64,000 nucleotides of DNA from Aporrectodea caliginosa (Eukaryota; Annelida; Clitellata; Crassiclitellata; Lumbricidae), in NCBI GenBank assembly GCA_020284085.1, contig JACEVL010000484.1:1297501-1361500 (forward strand), in the 5' to 3' direction. The position numbers and the translations under genes are program-made. Below are positions 1-10,020 of the stretch, in pieces (position 1 is the stretch's first letter; every line of letters begins with the position of its first letter). The notes beneath the pieces are model-generated. The model saw only the letters and a program-made list of their open reading frames with translations. It was not told where the DNA came from and searched no databases.

Positions 1-2
1 GT

Positions 3-2843
3 AGAAGCCTATACCACAAAGAAGATGATGTAAGACTCCTTCTTGAAGAAATTCAACCCTCTGTGTTAGCTGTAACAGAAACTTGGCTCAACGACAGTCA
101 GTTTGACTCTATGATATTTCCGGGATATAAATTCGTGCATAAGTCTAGAAAGACAGGACCAGGAGGGGGGGTGGGCCTCATCATAAAAAATGAAATCCCT
201 GTCACTGATCACCCTCAATTATCAGATCTAAATTTTAGGCATGACTCATATGAAGGCTTATTTATTAACATCCCTTTGAATAAAGGTAGTAATTTTATTG
301 TGGGGGTGATCTACAGACCTCCCGGTAAACCCCTCCTGGAGTTTAACAATGAATTTGACCAACTACTACATATTGTAAACAAACCCGGGAAGGATGTCAT
401 GATTGCAGGGGACTTTAATATTGATCTTCTCAAACACAGTGACCACCCCATGACCGGTAATTACTATGATATGATCTCATCTCATCATTTTTTGCCAACT
501 GTTCTTAGACCCACAAGAATAACCTCAACCAGCTTCTCGCTAATTGATAACATCTTAACTAATATTGGATCTCTCTCCACTCACTCTGCTATAATTGTGG
601 TGGACATTTCTGATCACCTCCCAGTGTTGGCCTGGCTTGATATAAATCCCACTCCTGATCTTAAGAGATTTCGGGTTACTAAGCGACTGATAAGCCATGA
701 TAAGATAAATTCCTTCTATAACTTGCTAATGAACATTGACTTTTCTCCTATATCGAAATTATGTGATGAACAAGACCCTTGTGGGGCTTATGCAGCTTTT
801 ATTAGAAAATATAGTGATGCATATAATTCAGCTTTTCCACTAATTGAAAGAGACGGGAATAAAAAACATAATCCAGTCAATCCATGGATGACGAGTGGTC
901 TTTTTGTTTCCTGCAAAAAAAAGAACAACCTGTATAAAAAATACTTAAAAAACCCAAACGAACGTAACAAAAACCAGTTTATCAAATATAGAAATAAATT
1001 TAAACTGATCAAATTGAAAGCAAAAAAAGATTATTATGCAACTGAGTTTGCGAGATACTCCAATGATCTAAAAAAGACGTGGCAGCTCATTAAATCTCTT
1101 ATTGATAATAAGGACCATGCTACCCGTATTGAGGAGCTAGTAATTGGTAATCATAAAATTACAGATGATGTGGAAATGGCTGAAAAATTCAATGCATACT
1201 TTTCTTCTATTGCTAAAAATCTCTCGGATAAAATTCCAAAATCAGTTCGGCCTTTTAGTGATTATCTTGACCCATCCCTTCTCAATTCCTTTGCCTTTTA
1301 CCCTACTTCGCCTGAGGAGTTATCACAGCTCAATGGCTCTATTAAACTAACCCACAGTTCTGGGCCAGATGGTCTAGACCCTACTATAGTTGGTCCATCT
1401 ATATGCTATATAGCTACTCCACTGGCTGCCATAATTAACTGTTCTTTATCTACAGGAATTGTCCCTACTGACATGAAGAAGTCCATAATTTCTCCTATCT
1501 TCAAACAAGGCAATAGGAAGGACTTGACTAACTACAGGCCTATCTCGGTCATATCGTACTTTGCCAAACTTCTAGAAAAAACAGTCTACTCTAGATTATA
1601 TAACTATATTGAAAAAATGAACTTACTATACCCTTTGCAACATGGTTTCAGGTCAGGTCACTCCACAGTAATGTCACTCATTGATATTCATAATAAAATT
1701 ACAGAGGCCATTGACAGTAAAAAACTTTCTATAGGAATATTTTTAGACCTGAGCAAGGCCTTCGACACTGTAGATCATGAAATTTTACTAAAAAAGTTAG
1801 AAAACTATGGAATACGTGGAACTCCCCTCCTCTGGTTTAAAAACTATCTGTCCTCCCGTTATCATCAAGTTAAATGTAATCTGATTTTCTCGGACTTTGG
1901 TACCATGAGATTCGGAGTCCCTCAAGGAAGTATTCTTGGGCCTCTTCTCTTCCTCATATATATTAATGACCTCCCCAACTCATCTTCTCTTTTGCACTTT
2001 GTTCTTTTTGCTGATGATACGAACTTGTTCATCTCCACTTCCTCCTACCAGCACACAATAGGTGTGATAAATGAAGAACTAAAACTGATTTCTGACTGGT
2101 TTAAAGCGAATAAAATGTCCCTTAACATAGGTAAATCTAACTATATATTGTTCTCATCAAATCGTAAACTAATCCTGCAATCCGATGAAACTATCTTAAT
2201 TGATAATATGAAAGTACCCAGAGTAGCTTCTGTTAAGTTTCTGGGGGTCTTTATTGACCAACACGTTGGATGGTCTGAACACCTTACCCACATCTCTGCT
2301 AAAGTAGCTAAATCTATAGGGGTTATTACACGCATCTCGGCACATTTACCAAATAAAATTTTATTGAGCCTCTACTACTCCCTTGTGTATCCTTATCTGT
2401 CTTATGGTAATTTAGTATGGGCATCCAATTATAAAACCAAATTAAAGAGGCTTCTTATACTTCAAAAGCGTATTGTTCGAGTCCTGGCCAGGGCCCCTTT
2501 CAATTCTCACACCTCTGCACTATTTCAAGACTTGGGAATTTTGAAAATTGAACAAATTAATATTTATCAAGTGGGTGAATTCATGCACCGATATACTCAC
2601 AATCAGCTCCCAAATGCATTCTGTAACTACTTTAAATATATTTCTGATCAGCACCCGCACTATACACGGAATAAAGGGAATAAGTATCTCGTTGACTTCT
2701 CACGCACCAACATACGCAAATTCTCACTAGTTATATGGGGTCCCAGACTTTGGAATAGTCTTTCTCCCTCCTTAAGATATATTCCTCACCTCACTGCATT
2801 TAAAAGGAAACTCCGGGAACATCTTCTGTCTAATGGATCTTAA
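3..2843 (+). CDS. LINE endonuclease / reverse transcriptase (partial at 5' end)
   Basis: The frame is open to the left edge; the first visible residues (RSLYHKEDD) fit the N-terminus of an APE-type endonuclease, so only a few residues may be missing. Endonuclease motifs follow in order: TETWL, GVIYRPPG, AGDFNID and SDHLPV, within about the first 215 residues. The RT follows with NYRPIS, GFRSGHST, DLSKAFDTVDH, GVPQGSILGPLL and the catalytic FADD, then the C-terminal region with WGPRLWNSL near the end. There are no stops or frameshifts across about 946 codons. By family the protein nicks target DNA and primes reverse transcription of its own RNA. No gag-like ORF1 is in view. The clade (CR1, L2 or a relative) is inferred from motif style and tail type. 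Confidence 0.9.
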   Translation, partial: RSLYHKEDDVRLLLEEIQPSVLAVTETWLNDSQFDSMIFPGYKFVHKSRKTGPGGGVGLIIKNEIPVTDHPQLSDLNFRHDSYEGLFINIPLNKGSNFIVGVIYRPPGKPLLEFNNEFDQLLHIVNKPGKDVMIAGDFNIDLLKHSDHPMTGNYYDMISSHHFLPTVLRPTRITSTSFSLIDNILTNIGSLSTHSAIIVVDISDHLPVLAWLDINPTPDLKRFRVTKRLISHDKINSFYNLLMNIDFSPISKLCDEQDPCGAYAAFIRKYSDAYNSAFPLIERDGNKKHNPVNPWMTSGLFVSCKKKNNLYKKYLKNPNERNKNQFIKYRNKFKLIKLKAKKDYYATEFARYSNDLKKTWQLIKSLIDNKDHATRIEELVIGNHKITDDVEMAEKFNAYFSSIAKNLSDKIPKSVRPFSDYLDPSLLNSFAFYPTSPEELSQLNGSIKLTHSSGPDGLDPTIVGPSICYIATPLAAIINCSLSTGIVPTDMKKSIISPIFKQGNRKDLTNYRPISVISYFAKLLEKTVYSRLYNYIEKMNLLYPLQHGFRSGHSTVMSLIDIHNKITEAIDSKKLSIGIFLDLSKAFDTVDHEILLKKLENYGIRGTPLLWFKNYLSSRYHQVKCNLIFSDFGTMRFGVPQGSILGPLLFLIYINDLPNSSSLLHFVLFADDTNLFISTSSYQHTIGVINEELKLISDWFKANKMSLNIGKSNYILFSSNRKLILQSDETILIDNMKVPRVASVKFLGVFIDQHVGWSEHLTHISAKVAKSIGVITRISAHLPNKILLSLYYSLVYPYLSYGNLVWASNYKTKLKRLLILQKRIVRVLARAPFNSHTSALFQDLGILKIEQINIYQVGEFMHRYTHNQLPNAFCNYFKYISDQHPHYTRNKGNKYLVDFSRTNIRKFSLVIWGPRLWNSLSPSLRYIPHLTAFKRKLREHLLSNGS

Positions 2844-3239
2844 CTCTTGCATGTTTGATGTACAGATACTGCCGTGGTCCTTTGATCTTCTTACATTTTT
2901 AACCTATTCCATATGTGTTTCTAGCTCTTATTTTTGTTTTTTGTTCTTTGTTTTCGTTTCGTTCTCCTGAGTTACTTCTCTTCTTTTTCTCTCCTCCTTT
3001 ACTTTCTCTATATTACTCTTTATATGTAATCCTTATTTGCTGTCTTTACTTATACTGCAATTATTATATTAATATGTTGTTTAAAAAAGTACTGCTTAAC
3101 TGAACAGTGAAGATCAATTTTACTGTCTTTTGTTTACCTGTTGTGAACTGATCTGCTATGGTACTCACCACTGCCTTGTAATTTGTTTTTTGGGAACTGG
3201 CCATTTTCTTCTAATATTGAAAGTGGGGACCTTCTTAGC

Positions 3240-3253
3240 GGGACCTAGGTCCC
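3240..3253 (+). other. LINE 3' UTR stem-loop
   Basis: GGGACCTAGGTCCC is a perfect inverted repeat about 170 bp before the AATAAA. The same structure with a compensating base change lies in three related LINE tails here (40377-40390, 17932-17945 and a damaged copy near 27684-27696). In this class of LINE, 3' UTR structures can be the recognition site of the reverse transcriptase; that role is inferred here. Confidence 0.6.
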
Positions 3254-3452
3254 TTTAGGTCTCCCTTATTGACCATATTACCCTGTTCTTTTGACTATCT
3301 TCTTAATGATTTGTCATTTCATTCTTAACTGTTTTCAACATGATTATCCTTGGATGATTTTCTGCTTACATGTATTTTTTTCTTATAATTTGTATTTTGT
3401 TTCTTGATTTGATGGTTCAATAAAAATGATTTTGATTTGATTTGATTTGATA

Positions 3453-5130
3453 ACATTAGGAGCGAAATATTTTAGAAATTCGTTGATGTGTGTTGTTTTC
3501 GAGACACATAGCCTAATAGCCTATGGCCCGCCGAGTCCCTCACTCAACCGTAGGGCTGCCAACCGTCCAGGATTCGGCTGGACAGTCCCGGAGTCGGCCT
3601 TGAGGGTCCCGTGTCCCAGATTATTCCCAAATTGTCCGGGAATTTTGTGTAAATATTCACTTCACCAAATGTTCTTGTTTACGCACACAAAAGTTAATTT
3701 AACGACAATTGCAATCTGCATGCAGGTATAATGAACTTCGCTCGTGCTGGATCCATGAGCATGGTATAGGTTGCTGAATTTAATAATTTAGTACTGATGG
3801 TTTTGCTGCTTAAGTTGATTCTCGTTATATATATATATATAAGTTATATAATTATATATAACCATTGTGATTTGATTGTAATTTTAACAACTATTTTCAG
3901 TATAGCTTTGATTGTAATTTTAACACCTTTTTCAGTATAGACTAGATCCTATTATTGTATAGGCTCACACAACATTCGTTACATACAGTGACCTGGATAT
4001 TGCTAATGGCATATCGAGTGATTATGCGGGCGTTGGCTTCCCGGATTGGCAAAAGCAACAGTTGGTAGTCCTACTCAACGGCTGCTTAATCACATAAGCT
4101 CCAAATTCTTTAGAGTTCAAAAAACTTATTCGATGTAGGAAAGCATTGCTTGACAATTTTAATGCTGTTCCCGATCCAAAAATGTTTTTAAAGTGTGCCT
4201 GAACTTCTGTTGTTGGGTGGTTTAGTCATCTGCAATTAATAGAACCAGTCTGTTTGCAGTCTTTTTACTCTTCTAAGCTCTTAGGTCCAAGTGAAAGCAA
4301 AATCGAAAGACAAAATCCTTTGGTTACTGGTTAGAGAAGTGGACAAACTAGTTAAACGTCAGTGAAGGTGCAAAATTAATAAAGAGGAGTATAAAGTACC
4401 AATACTGTAATTACTGTTTTTCTGCACTCCATAATAAGTAATATTCCTCAACAATCTGATATGGCTCAATCCATATCAATCAACAGTGGTCCCCACCACA
4501 TCATCTCAGAATTTAATTATATTTGGTTACAATGGTCAGTTTGTAAACCAACATGTGGTAGTATTTAAGCCATGCAAAACTCGGCTCATAATGTTGCAAA
4601 GAGTGTTCGAGAATGTTGATCAGTGTTGTACTGGCAGGGTAGTTACAGCTTGCAAACAATTTAATTCTGGTGCATTTTTTATTGCTAATGACTCAGGAGA
4701 TGTTACATGCAGCTGTCAAATTTTAGTCACATTCAATTTATCTGGTTACAATGGGTAAAACTGAAATTGCAGTTTGACCTATTATCCGTAAGGCCAGCTC
4801 AGCTTGAAATGGCATGTTTAATTCTGGCATTATGAATATTTGCGCAAACAATGGGTTGGCTGGTATTAAATATAAAGTCAAAGAAGTGTGTGGCTTCGCT
4901 GTGGGCTTTTTGATGAATGTAGTCTTGCAGTTTGATTTATTGTAACCAATGACTGAATGTCCTAGACCGTCTTCAAAACTGATAATTTAATGTCACTTAT
5001 GCTGGTAAGGTTTAGGCTATCTGTAAGAGCAGAGTTTCCTGAAACCACTTGAGACAGTGGTTGAGATAGGCCTATTCATAGACTAATTACTAAATCCTGT
5101 TTGTATATAATTATTATTTTGTTCTTACAG
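3453..5130. other. Region between LINE and first BTB gene
   Basis: No gene is seen. Near 3550-3650 there is a stretch beginning GGGCTGCCAACCGTCC that resembles the end of a hAT-type repeat; its partner end was not found. A TA-rich segment lies at 3828-3860. From about 4200 the DNA resembles segments upstream of BTB copies 2, 3 and 5 (for example 4590-4740 against 36050-36170), so it belongs to the duplicated unit. It ends in a splice acceptor (TTGTTCTTACAG, ending 5130), meaning that an upstream non-coding exon is expected. I could not find that exon for this copy. Confidence 0.5.
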
Positions 5131-5133
5131 ATC

Positions 5134-8100
5134 ATGGCCAAGCAAGCTGAGACTGAATGGCAATCGGAAAGAACTCTGGCAGAGTGCATGCGATACATGT
5201 TAGACAACGAAATATCAACAGACGTCTGCTTCGAAGTAGGACCAACAGGTGGCGAAACTGTAAAGATCCGTGCTCATAAGTACATGTTGATCTCTCGGAG
5301 TCCTGTCTTCGAGGCCATGTTCTCCAGTGGAATGACGGAGTGTAGTAGTGGCCCTGAGGCAAAGATCCGTATTGAAGATATTGACGCTGATATCTTCAAA
5401 GAGGTCCTGAAGTAGGTTGATTGTGCATCCTCAACTGTATAATCTGTGTTGCAGTTCCCTATTAACTCCACCACAACCCGCGTAGTCTGTTAATACCAGT
5501 CCCAGCGTAGAAACAGGAGGAGGGTGTCGTCAGTGCCTCAGTGGCCTGAGTTAGGACAAAATCATGAGTAAATTTGGTTTATGAGCTTAAGACAACACTG
5601 AGCCCATAGGCTGTGCAAATTCAGGTAATCAGATTTCAGAAATTTGTCATAAATGTCCACATTTCAAAATTTTTAACTTGTGGGCACTACAAATTTATTT
5701 CCAGATAACTTCCAATTTCTTGTGTTCTGTACCTTCTTTCTGAATGCACTGTTATCAGTGTTGACTGTGTTGTACAGTAACGAAGTAAAAGTAACGCGTT
5801 ACTGTACTTTAGTAACAATTTCAGTACTTTTACTTGTAACGAAGTATCACAAAACGGAAATACTTTTACTTTTAACGAAGTAAGATTGAGCCCATTATTC
5901 AGTACTTTTACTTCGTTACAATTTGCGTAATATTCGTTACAATGTTTGTTACTAATAATTGCGAGAATGCATGTTCAGCAGGTGAGCCTGGCCTGATATA
6001 AAGCAGTTGTTTATTAGATTGGACATTACACTTTCTGCCAGTGCAGCAGTCGAACGTCTTCTTAGTTCTTCCGGTTTAATAATGAACCATAAACGCACTC
6101 AATTGAATGACAACCATTTGCAGACTTTAGTCTTCTTGAAAGTAAAGGGGATCGAATTACATACAGAAGACTCAGTACTTTTACTTTTTACTTTAAAAGT
6201 ATTATTTTGAAGAATTTTTTTACTTTTACAAAAGTATCGTTTGTGATGAGTACTTTTACTTAAGTACGAAAAGCCCTGTTTAGGCCTACTTTTACTTCAG
6301 TACATTTGCCCGATACTTTTAACAACACTGGCTGTTATCTGCGGCGTTAATGCTGGCCAATCGCCAGGCTAAAAAATATTATTAGCTACAGAGTTTCATA
6401 ATTCTTATGCTGCATTATTGCTTCAACAGCAATCTAACATCTCGTCTAACTTAATAACTTCAATAATGCTGTTATAATGCAACTGATGGTCTCTTGACTC
6501 TCTTCCATGCCAACATCATATCTGGGATGATGTCAACCCCATGATACCACGACACTATGTCTACATTGGCCATATCCATTTGTTGTACATAGGTACCATT
6601 TGTAGGAATTATCAAATGCGTATGGATAGGACTGAGTTATAGGCTTTGCTTTTGGGTATGCTATTCAGGGCCATCATTCAAAATCAAGGCCACGTGCTGA
6701 GAAGATTTCTTCCAGAGACTTGAAGAAATACTTATAACCTCCGACCCCGGGCACATGGGTTTACCCTGCCACAGAAAAATGACCGGAACTTTATACTAGG
6801 CCTACGGCTCCTCTATAAGAACATGTACTAAGATCTAATGAGAAGGCCCCGGGAGGGTTTGCCGGCGGGTCCACAGGTACAGAGGCGCAACCACGGTCCA
6901 GAAGTTGGGGGGGACCTACTAGAATGTCTGAGTGGGGAGGGGGGAATTGCGAGCGCCGAAGGCGCGAAGCTGCAATTGCCGAAGGCAAGAAGCCCCTAAC
7001 GGCTAGGGGGTATGGGGGAGCGTCGTAAGCTCCCCCATCGGGGTCTGGGGGCCCCAGAAGCCGACGCAATTTTGAGCATTTGATGTCAAATGGAGTACAT
7101 TTTAGACTCTAATGTACCTCAAATTTTTCACCGATGATTTCGATATAAAAGTACCTAAACCATCTAAACCTGTGAAAAAATATGAGTATAGTATGTGAAT
7201 AAACTGAGATTTTAGGTTTTAGAAGAACACCACTCGCAGTCGCATCATTAAAAATTGAAATGTCCTCCTAGTCGAATTTTAAAAAGCGAGATTAGTAAAG
7301 TTTTAGAGTGAAATTATACCGCAACATTCTGCACTGAATTCTGATAGACTTGAATTTAGCCTGACCCATTATTTTATCGGCAGCAGGGGGAAGGACCCAC
7401 TAGAACGTCCGAGTGGGGGACTGCGAGTGCGGAAGGCGCACAGCAGGTACAGCCGCGATTACGGAAGTAAAGAAGCTCCTAACGACTAGGGGTACGGGGA
7501 GCGTCGTAAGGTCCCCATCCCCAGAAGCCGACGCAATTTTGAACATTTGATACCAAATGGAGTGCATTTTGGGCTCTTGTTTACCTAAAAAAATTCAAAA
7601 GTTGGAGGGGACCGTCCCAACCTGTTCGAAAGTTGGGGGGGGACGCGTCCCACGGGTCCCATAGGGTGGTTGCGCCTATGCACAGGTAGGCCCCGTATCC
7701 TCTGAACAAGCTGATTACTGTATTCTATTTTTTAATTAAGTTGCGGCTGTGTCAGCTTAATTGTTTTCAGTGAACGAATATTGATTGATTGTGAGTATTA
7801 AATAAGGTACTTTGAATTCGGTATTTCTATGACCTTCATCTAAACTCTTAAAACTTTTTTGTTTTTGCAGCTACATATATTGTGAAAGCATATCAATATG
7901 TCCTGAATCAGCTGTGTATGTGATGTACGCTGCTAAGAAGTATTTGTTGCCAAATTTAGTCAGAGAATGTCGCAAATGTCTTTTAGAGAGTCTCGATATA
8001 AATAACGTTATCCACATTCTGGAGCAGAGTTTGCATTTTGATCACCAGCAACTCGTGAACGACTGTCTTAGACTCATTTCCCTAAATGCGAAAACTGTTC

Positions 8101-8906
8101 TCACTGGAGCAGAGATTTTGTCTGCATCTCGACAGGTAATGGAAGCTGTACTTGAGGCACAAGCTATTCCAGTAAGAGAGTCGGTCATATATAAAACTAC
8201 TATTAAATGGGCTAAACACCAACTTCAGAGTACTATTCCCACAGAAAACCCGACTGACCTGCAGATCAGAGAGACGATTGGTGACCTACTATACAAGATT
8301 CGCTTTCCAGTTATGAAACCACGTTTTTTTGCTGAAATTTGTGGAGGGAATAATGTATTGACAGCGGAGGAGAAAGAATCAGTCTATTACTTCTCATTGA
8401 CAAAGAAGAAAAACAGTCAACTGAAGTTTCCGACTGAGCGGAGAATGGGCGAGGAAGTCTGGATAGATGAAACAGTAAATTGTGCATCTACGGAATTTGT
8501 TTCAGCACCAAATGCATGTCTTGATGCGATAGATTTCACGACTGGTGAAGACATACTGCTAACTGGCATTGGTTTGCATACGGAAGGCAGAGGGAAAAGA
8601 TATGATGATGTTGAAGTGGAAATTTTGCAGTCGGTCAACTCTCTATTCAAGAAGAGTGTTACGGTTCCATATTCTGCAGATTCAAATCCAATTAAAATTC
8701 CGTTGGACAAACCAATAGTCATTATAGCTGGAGTTCTTTATTCAGTAAAGACTTCGTCTCATGATCGTAACGGCTGTTATTGGCAGTTGTGTCAATCGGA
8801 ATGCACCAAAGAAACAGTCAACTTTGCGTTTTCCAGGCACATAGAGTCACTACCATGTTTTGAGACTCGTGGTGAAATTCGACAGTTGTATTTCTGTTAT
8901 TTGTAA
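5134..8906 (+). CDS. BTB-BACK-PHR protein, copy 1 (BTBD6-like)
   Basis: Coding exons are 5134-5411 and 7871-8906, giving 437 aa. The donor is AA|GTAGGT and the acceptor is TTTTTGCAG|C, which restores an Asn codon before YIYCES; reading through gives an immediate stop, so the split is required. The BTB fold covers about residues 18-120, BACK about 122-252 and a C-terminal PHR domain about 294-437. Relatives BTBD3 and BTBD6 are cullin-3 E3 ligase adaptors in the cytosol; that role is inferred by family. The start ATG lies three bases after a 3' splice site, so the 5' UTR is spliced. This copy differs from the others in the BACK end (KPRFFAE instead of KPSEFAE) and in the PHR segment after EEVWID. 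Its intron carries two hAT elements. Which vertebrate paralogue is closest is not resolved. Confidence 0.9.
5756..6330 (+). mobile_element. hAT transposon remnant with target duplication
   Basis: It starts CAGTGTTGACTG and ends CAACACTG, giving short inverted termini. It is flanked by ACTGTTAT (5748-5755) and GCTGTTAT (6331-6338), a target duplication matching at 7 of 8 bases. Many GTACTTTTACTT-type motifs lie near both ends. The element is 575 bp and sits inside the intron of BTB copy 1; it contains a piece of transposase. Confidence 0.8.
6010..6165 (+). pseudogene. hAT transposase C-terminal dimerisation fragment
   Basis: The translation contains SASAAVERLLSSSGLIM followed by NHKRTQLND and LVFLK. 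This matches the hAT family C-terminal dimerisation region, where the pattern is S-x-VER-x-FS followed by R-x-x-L-x-x-x-x-x-x-x-L-x-FLK. The catalytic core is absent, so this is a deletion derivative that cannot move by itself. Confidence 0.7.
6880..7680. mobile_element. Non-autonomous hAT element, copy A
   Basis: The 15-bp termini CAGAGGCGCAACCAC and (reversed) CATAGGCGCAACCAC differ at one base. The perfect 8-bp target duplication CACAGGTA lies at 6872-6879 and 7681-7688. At 801 bp the element has no transposase. Its first and last parts are diverged direct repeats of each other (each with an ACTAGAA, CCTAACG, GAAGCCGACGCAATTTTGA series). It lies in the intron of BTB copy 1 and is nearly identical to 19692-20490. 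Confidence 0.92.
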
Positions 8907-10012
8907 GGCGATACAGTTTATTCAAGAGATGTAAGTTTCTTAATTGCTTACAGTCAGATCTTACATTATTTAACTAAATGACTTAAATACTTGTTGGTTC
9001 ACTAATTTGAACTGGTACATTTGATTTAATTAAGGCCATTGACTTTGGGCAACTGTCAGGATACTGGACTCAATCTTTTCTTGTGATCTGTGTATATAAG
9101 GATAATATTTTTGTCAAACATACAGTGCTGAACAAATTCTGGATTCAGTTGCATAGCAACGTACAACACTTGGTGTTTGCCTTTATGCTGTCGTTGAATG
9201 AATATACATGTATCTTTCCTGTTTAACTAGCTTTGTTGTCAAGGCGGTATATACTAGGCCTAGGCCTCTTGAAAAGGACAGTTGCACTATATAAACAACC
9301 AGCTACAATTTCTGATATGGTGTGACCCAATGGTTAAATTCACTGTTTGTTACTCAAAACCCCGACTGTCCGCCATTTTGTTGATGCGTCGACTCACAAT
9401 AATTGTATTATTGTACACGGACTTTCAATGTTAAAGATTAAATATTACCGCAGGAGGTCGCCAAAACAGGTTACTATTTTCGTATTAATGAAAAAAAGAA
9501 TTGTTTTTGGTCAAAAATATTACTTGTTTTGGTAATCTGATCGGTAAACCGGGATGCGCTGATTCCGATAAGTCGATATAGGGAAAACTTCGGCGCAAAC
9601 CGATTTCCGATTCAAGAACCGGTCACTCCTTAGTTCATAGGACCAAAGTTCTGGAAAGAAAAGCACTTAGATGATGACGTTGACAGTAGCCTAAATTATA
9701 ATAATAATAGTAACCCACGTCTATAGGCTTAATGATGTCTATCGTACGTAGGCCTAATGGTAAACTCGAAACTTCTACAGCGCCAAAAAAGCGAAGTCAC
9801 GGGAACCAGCTTATTCACAAGCTCTCAATCAAAACAAAATCGATAGGCAGAGGCAGGGCTGGATTAACAAATGTGGTGGCCCTGTTCAGTAAAACTGGGG
9901 TCCAGCCACACAGAATCACAACAAAAGGACATAAAACGTGCTATATTCGACGAATCAACACTCGTCTATATTAATTCCGGCCTTTCTTTTTGCACAGTAG
10001 GTCTTACAATCA
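8907..10012. other. 3' flank of BTB copy 1
   Basis: This region is homologous to the 3' flanks of the other copies (TATTTAACTAAATGACTTAAAT just after the stop, and the TGTGATCTGTGT and GCCTTTATGCTGTC segments). It shows no good AATAAA where copies 2 and 3 have one (here AATATA near 9200). From about 9250 the homology fades and no gene is seen. Near 9862 a CAGGGCTGGATTAAC stretch resembles the end of the hAT element that starts at 10021. Confidence 0.5.
9750..9850 (-). mobile_element. LINE 3'-end fragment
   Basis: The sequence AACTTCTACAGCGCC... followed by AGCTTATTCACAAGC matches two better fragments at 23866-23950 and 53405-53495. They belong to a LINE family whose 3' end carries a GGCGCT motif and a short A/C/G/T tail. 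This copy is diverged. Confidence 0.45.
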
Positions 10013-10020
10013 TCAAGGCT

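Larger units (their letters stand above)
1..3452 (+). mobile_element. CR1/L2-like non-LTR retrotransposon, 5' end outside window
   Basis: A single element holds an intact endonuclease-reverse transcriptase frame, a 3' UTR of about 600 bp, a 3' stem-loop at 3240-3253, AATAAA at 3419-3424 and a short TTTGA microsatellite tail at about 3428-3452. LINEs of the CR1/L2/Jockey group commonly end in a microsatellite instead of poly(A). Because the frame is undamaged, the insertion is young or recently active. A target duplication cannot be checked because the 5' end is missing. Confidence 0.9.

Noticed and set aside
5132..5362. Antisense 76-codon frame conserved in all five BTB exons (also 16214, 26967, 31202, 36623)
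   Set aside because: It is the shadow of the highly conserved BTB coding sequence; no splice or start context of its own.
6791..7069. 92-codon minus frame
   Set aside because: Lies inside a non-autonomous hAT element and its flank; the corresponding frame in copy B is shorter and has no domain.
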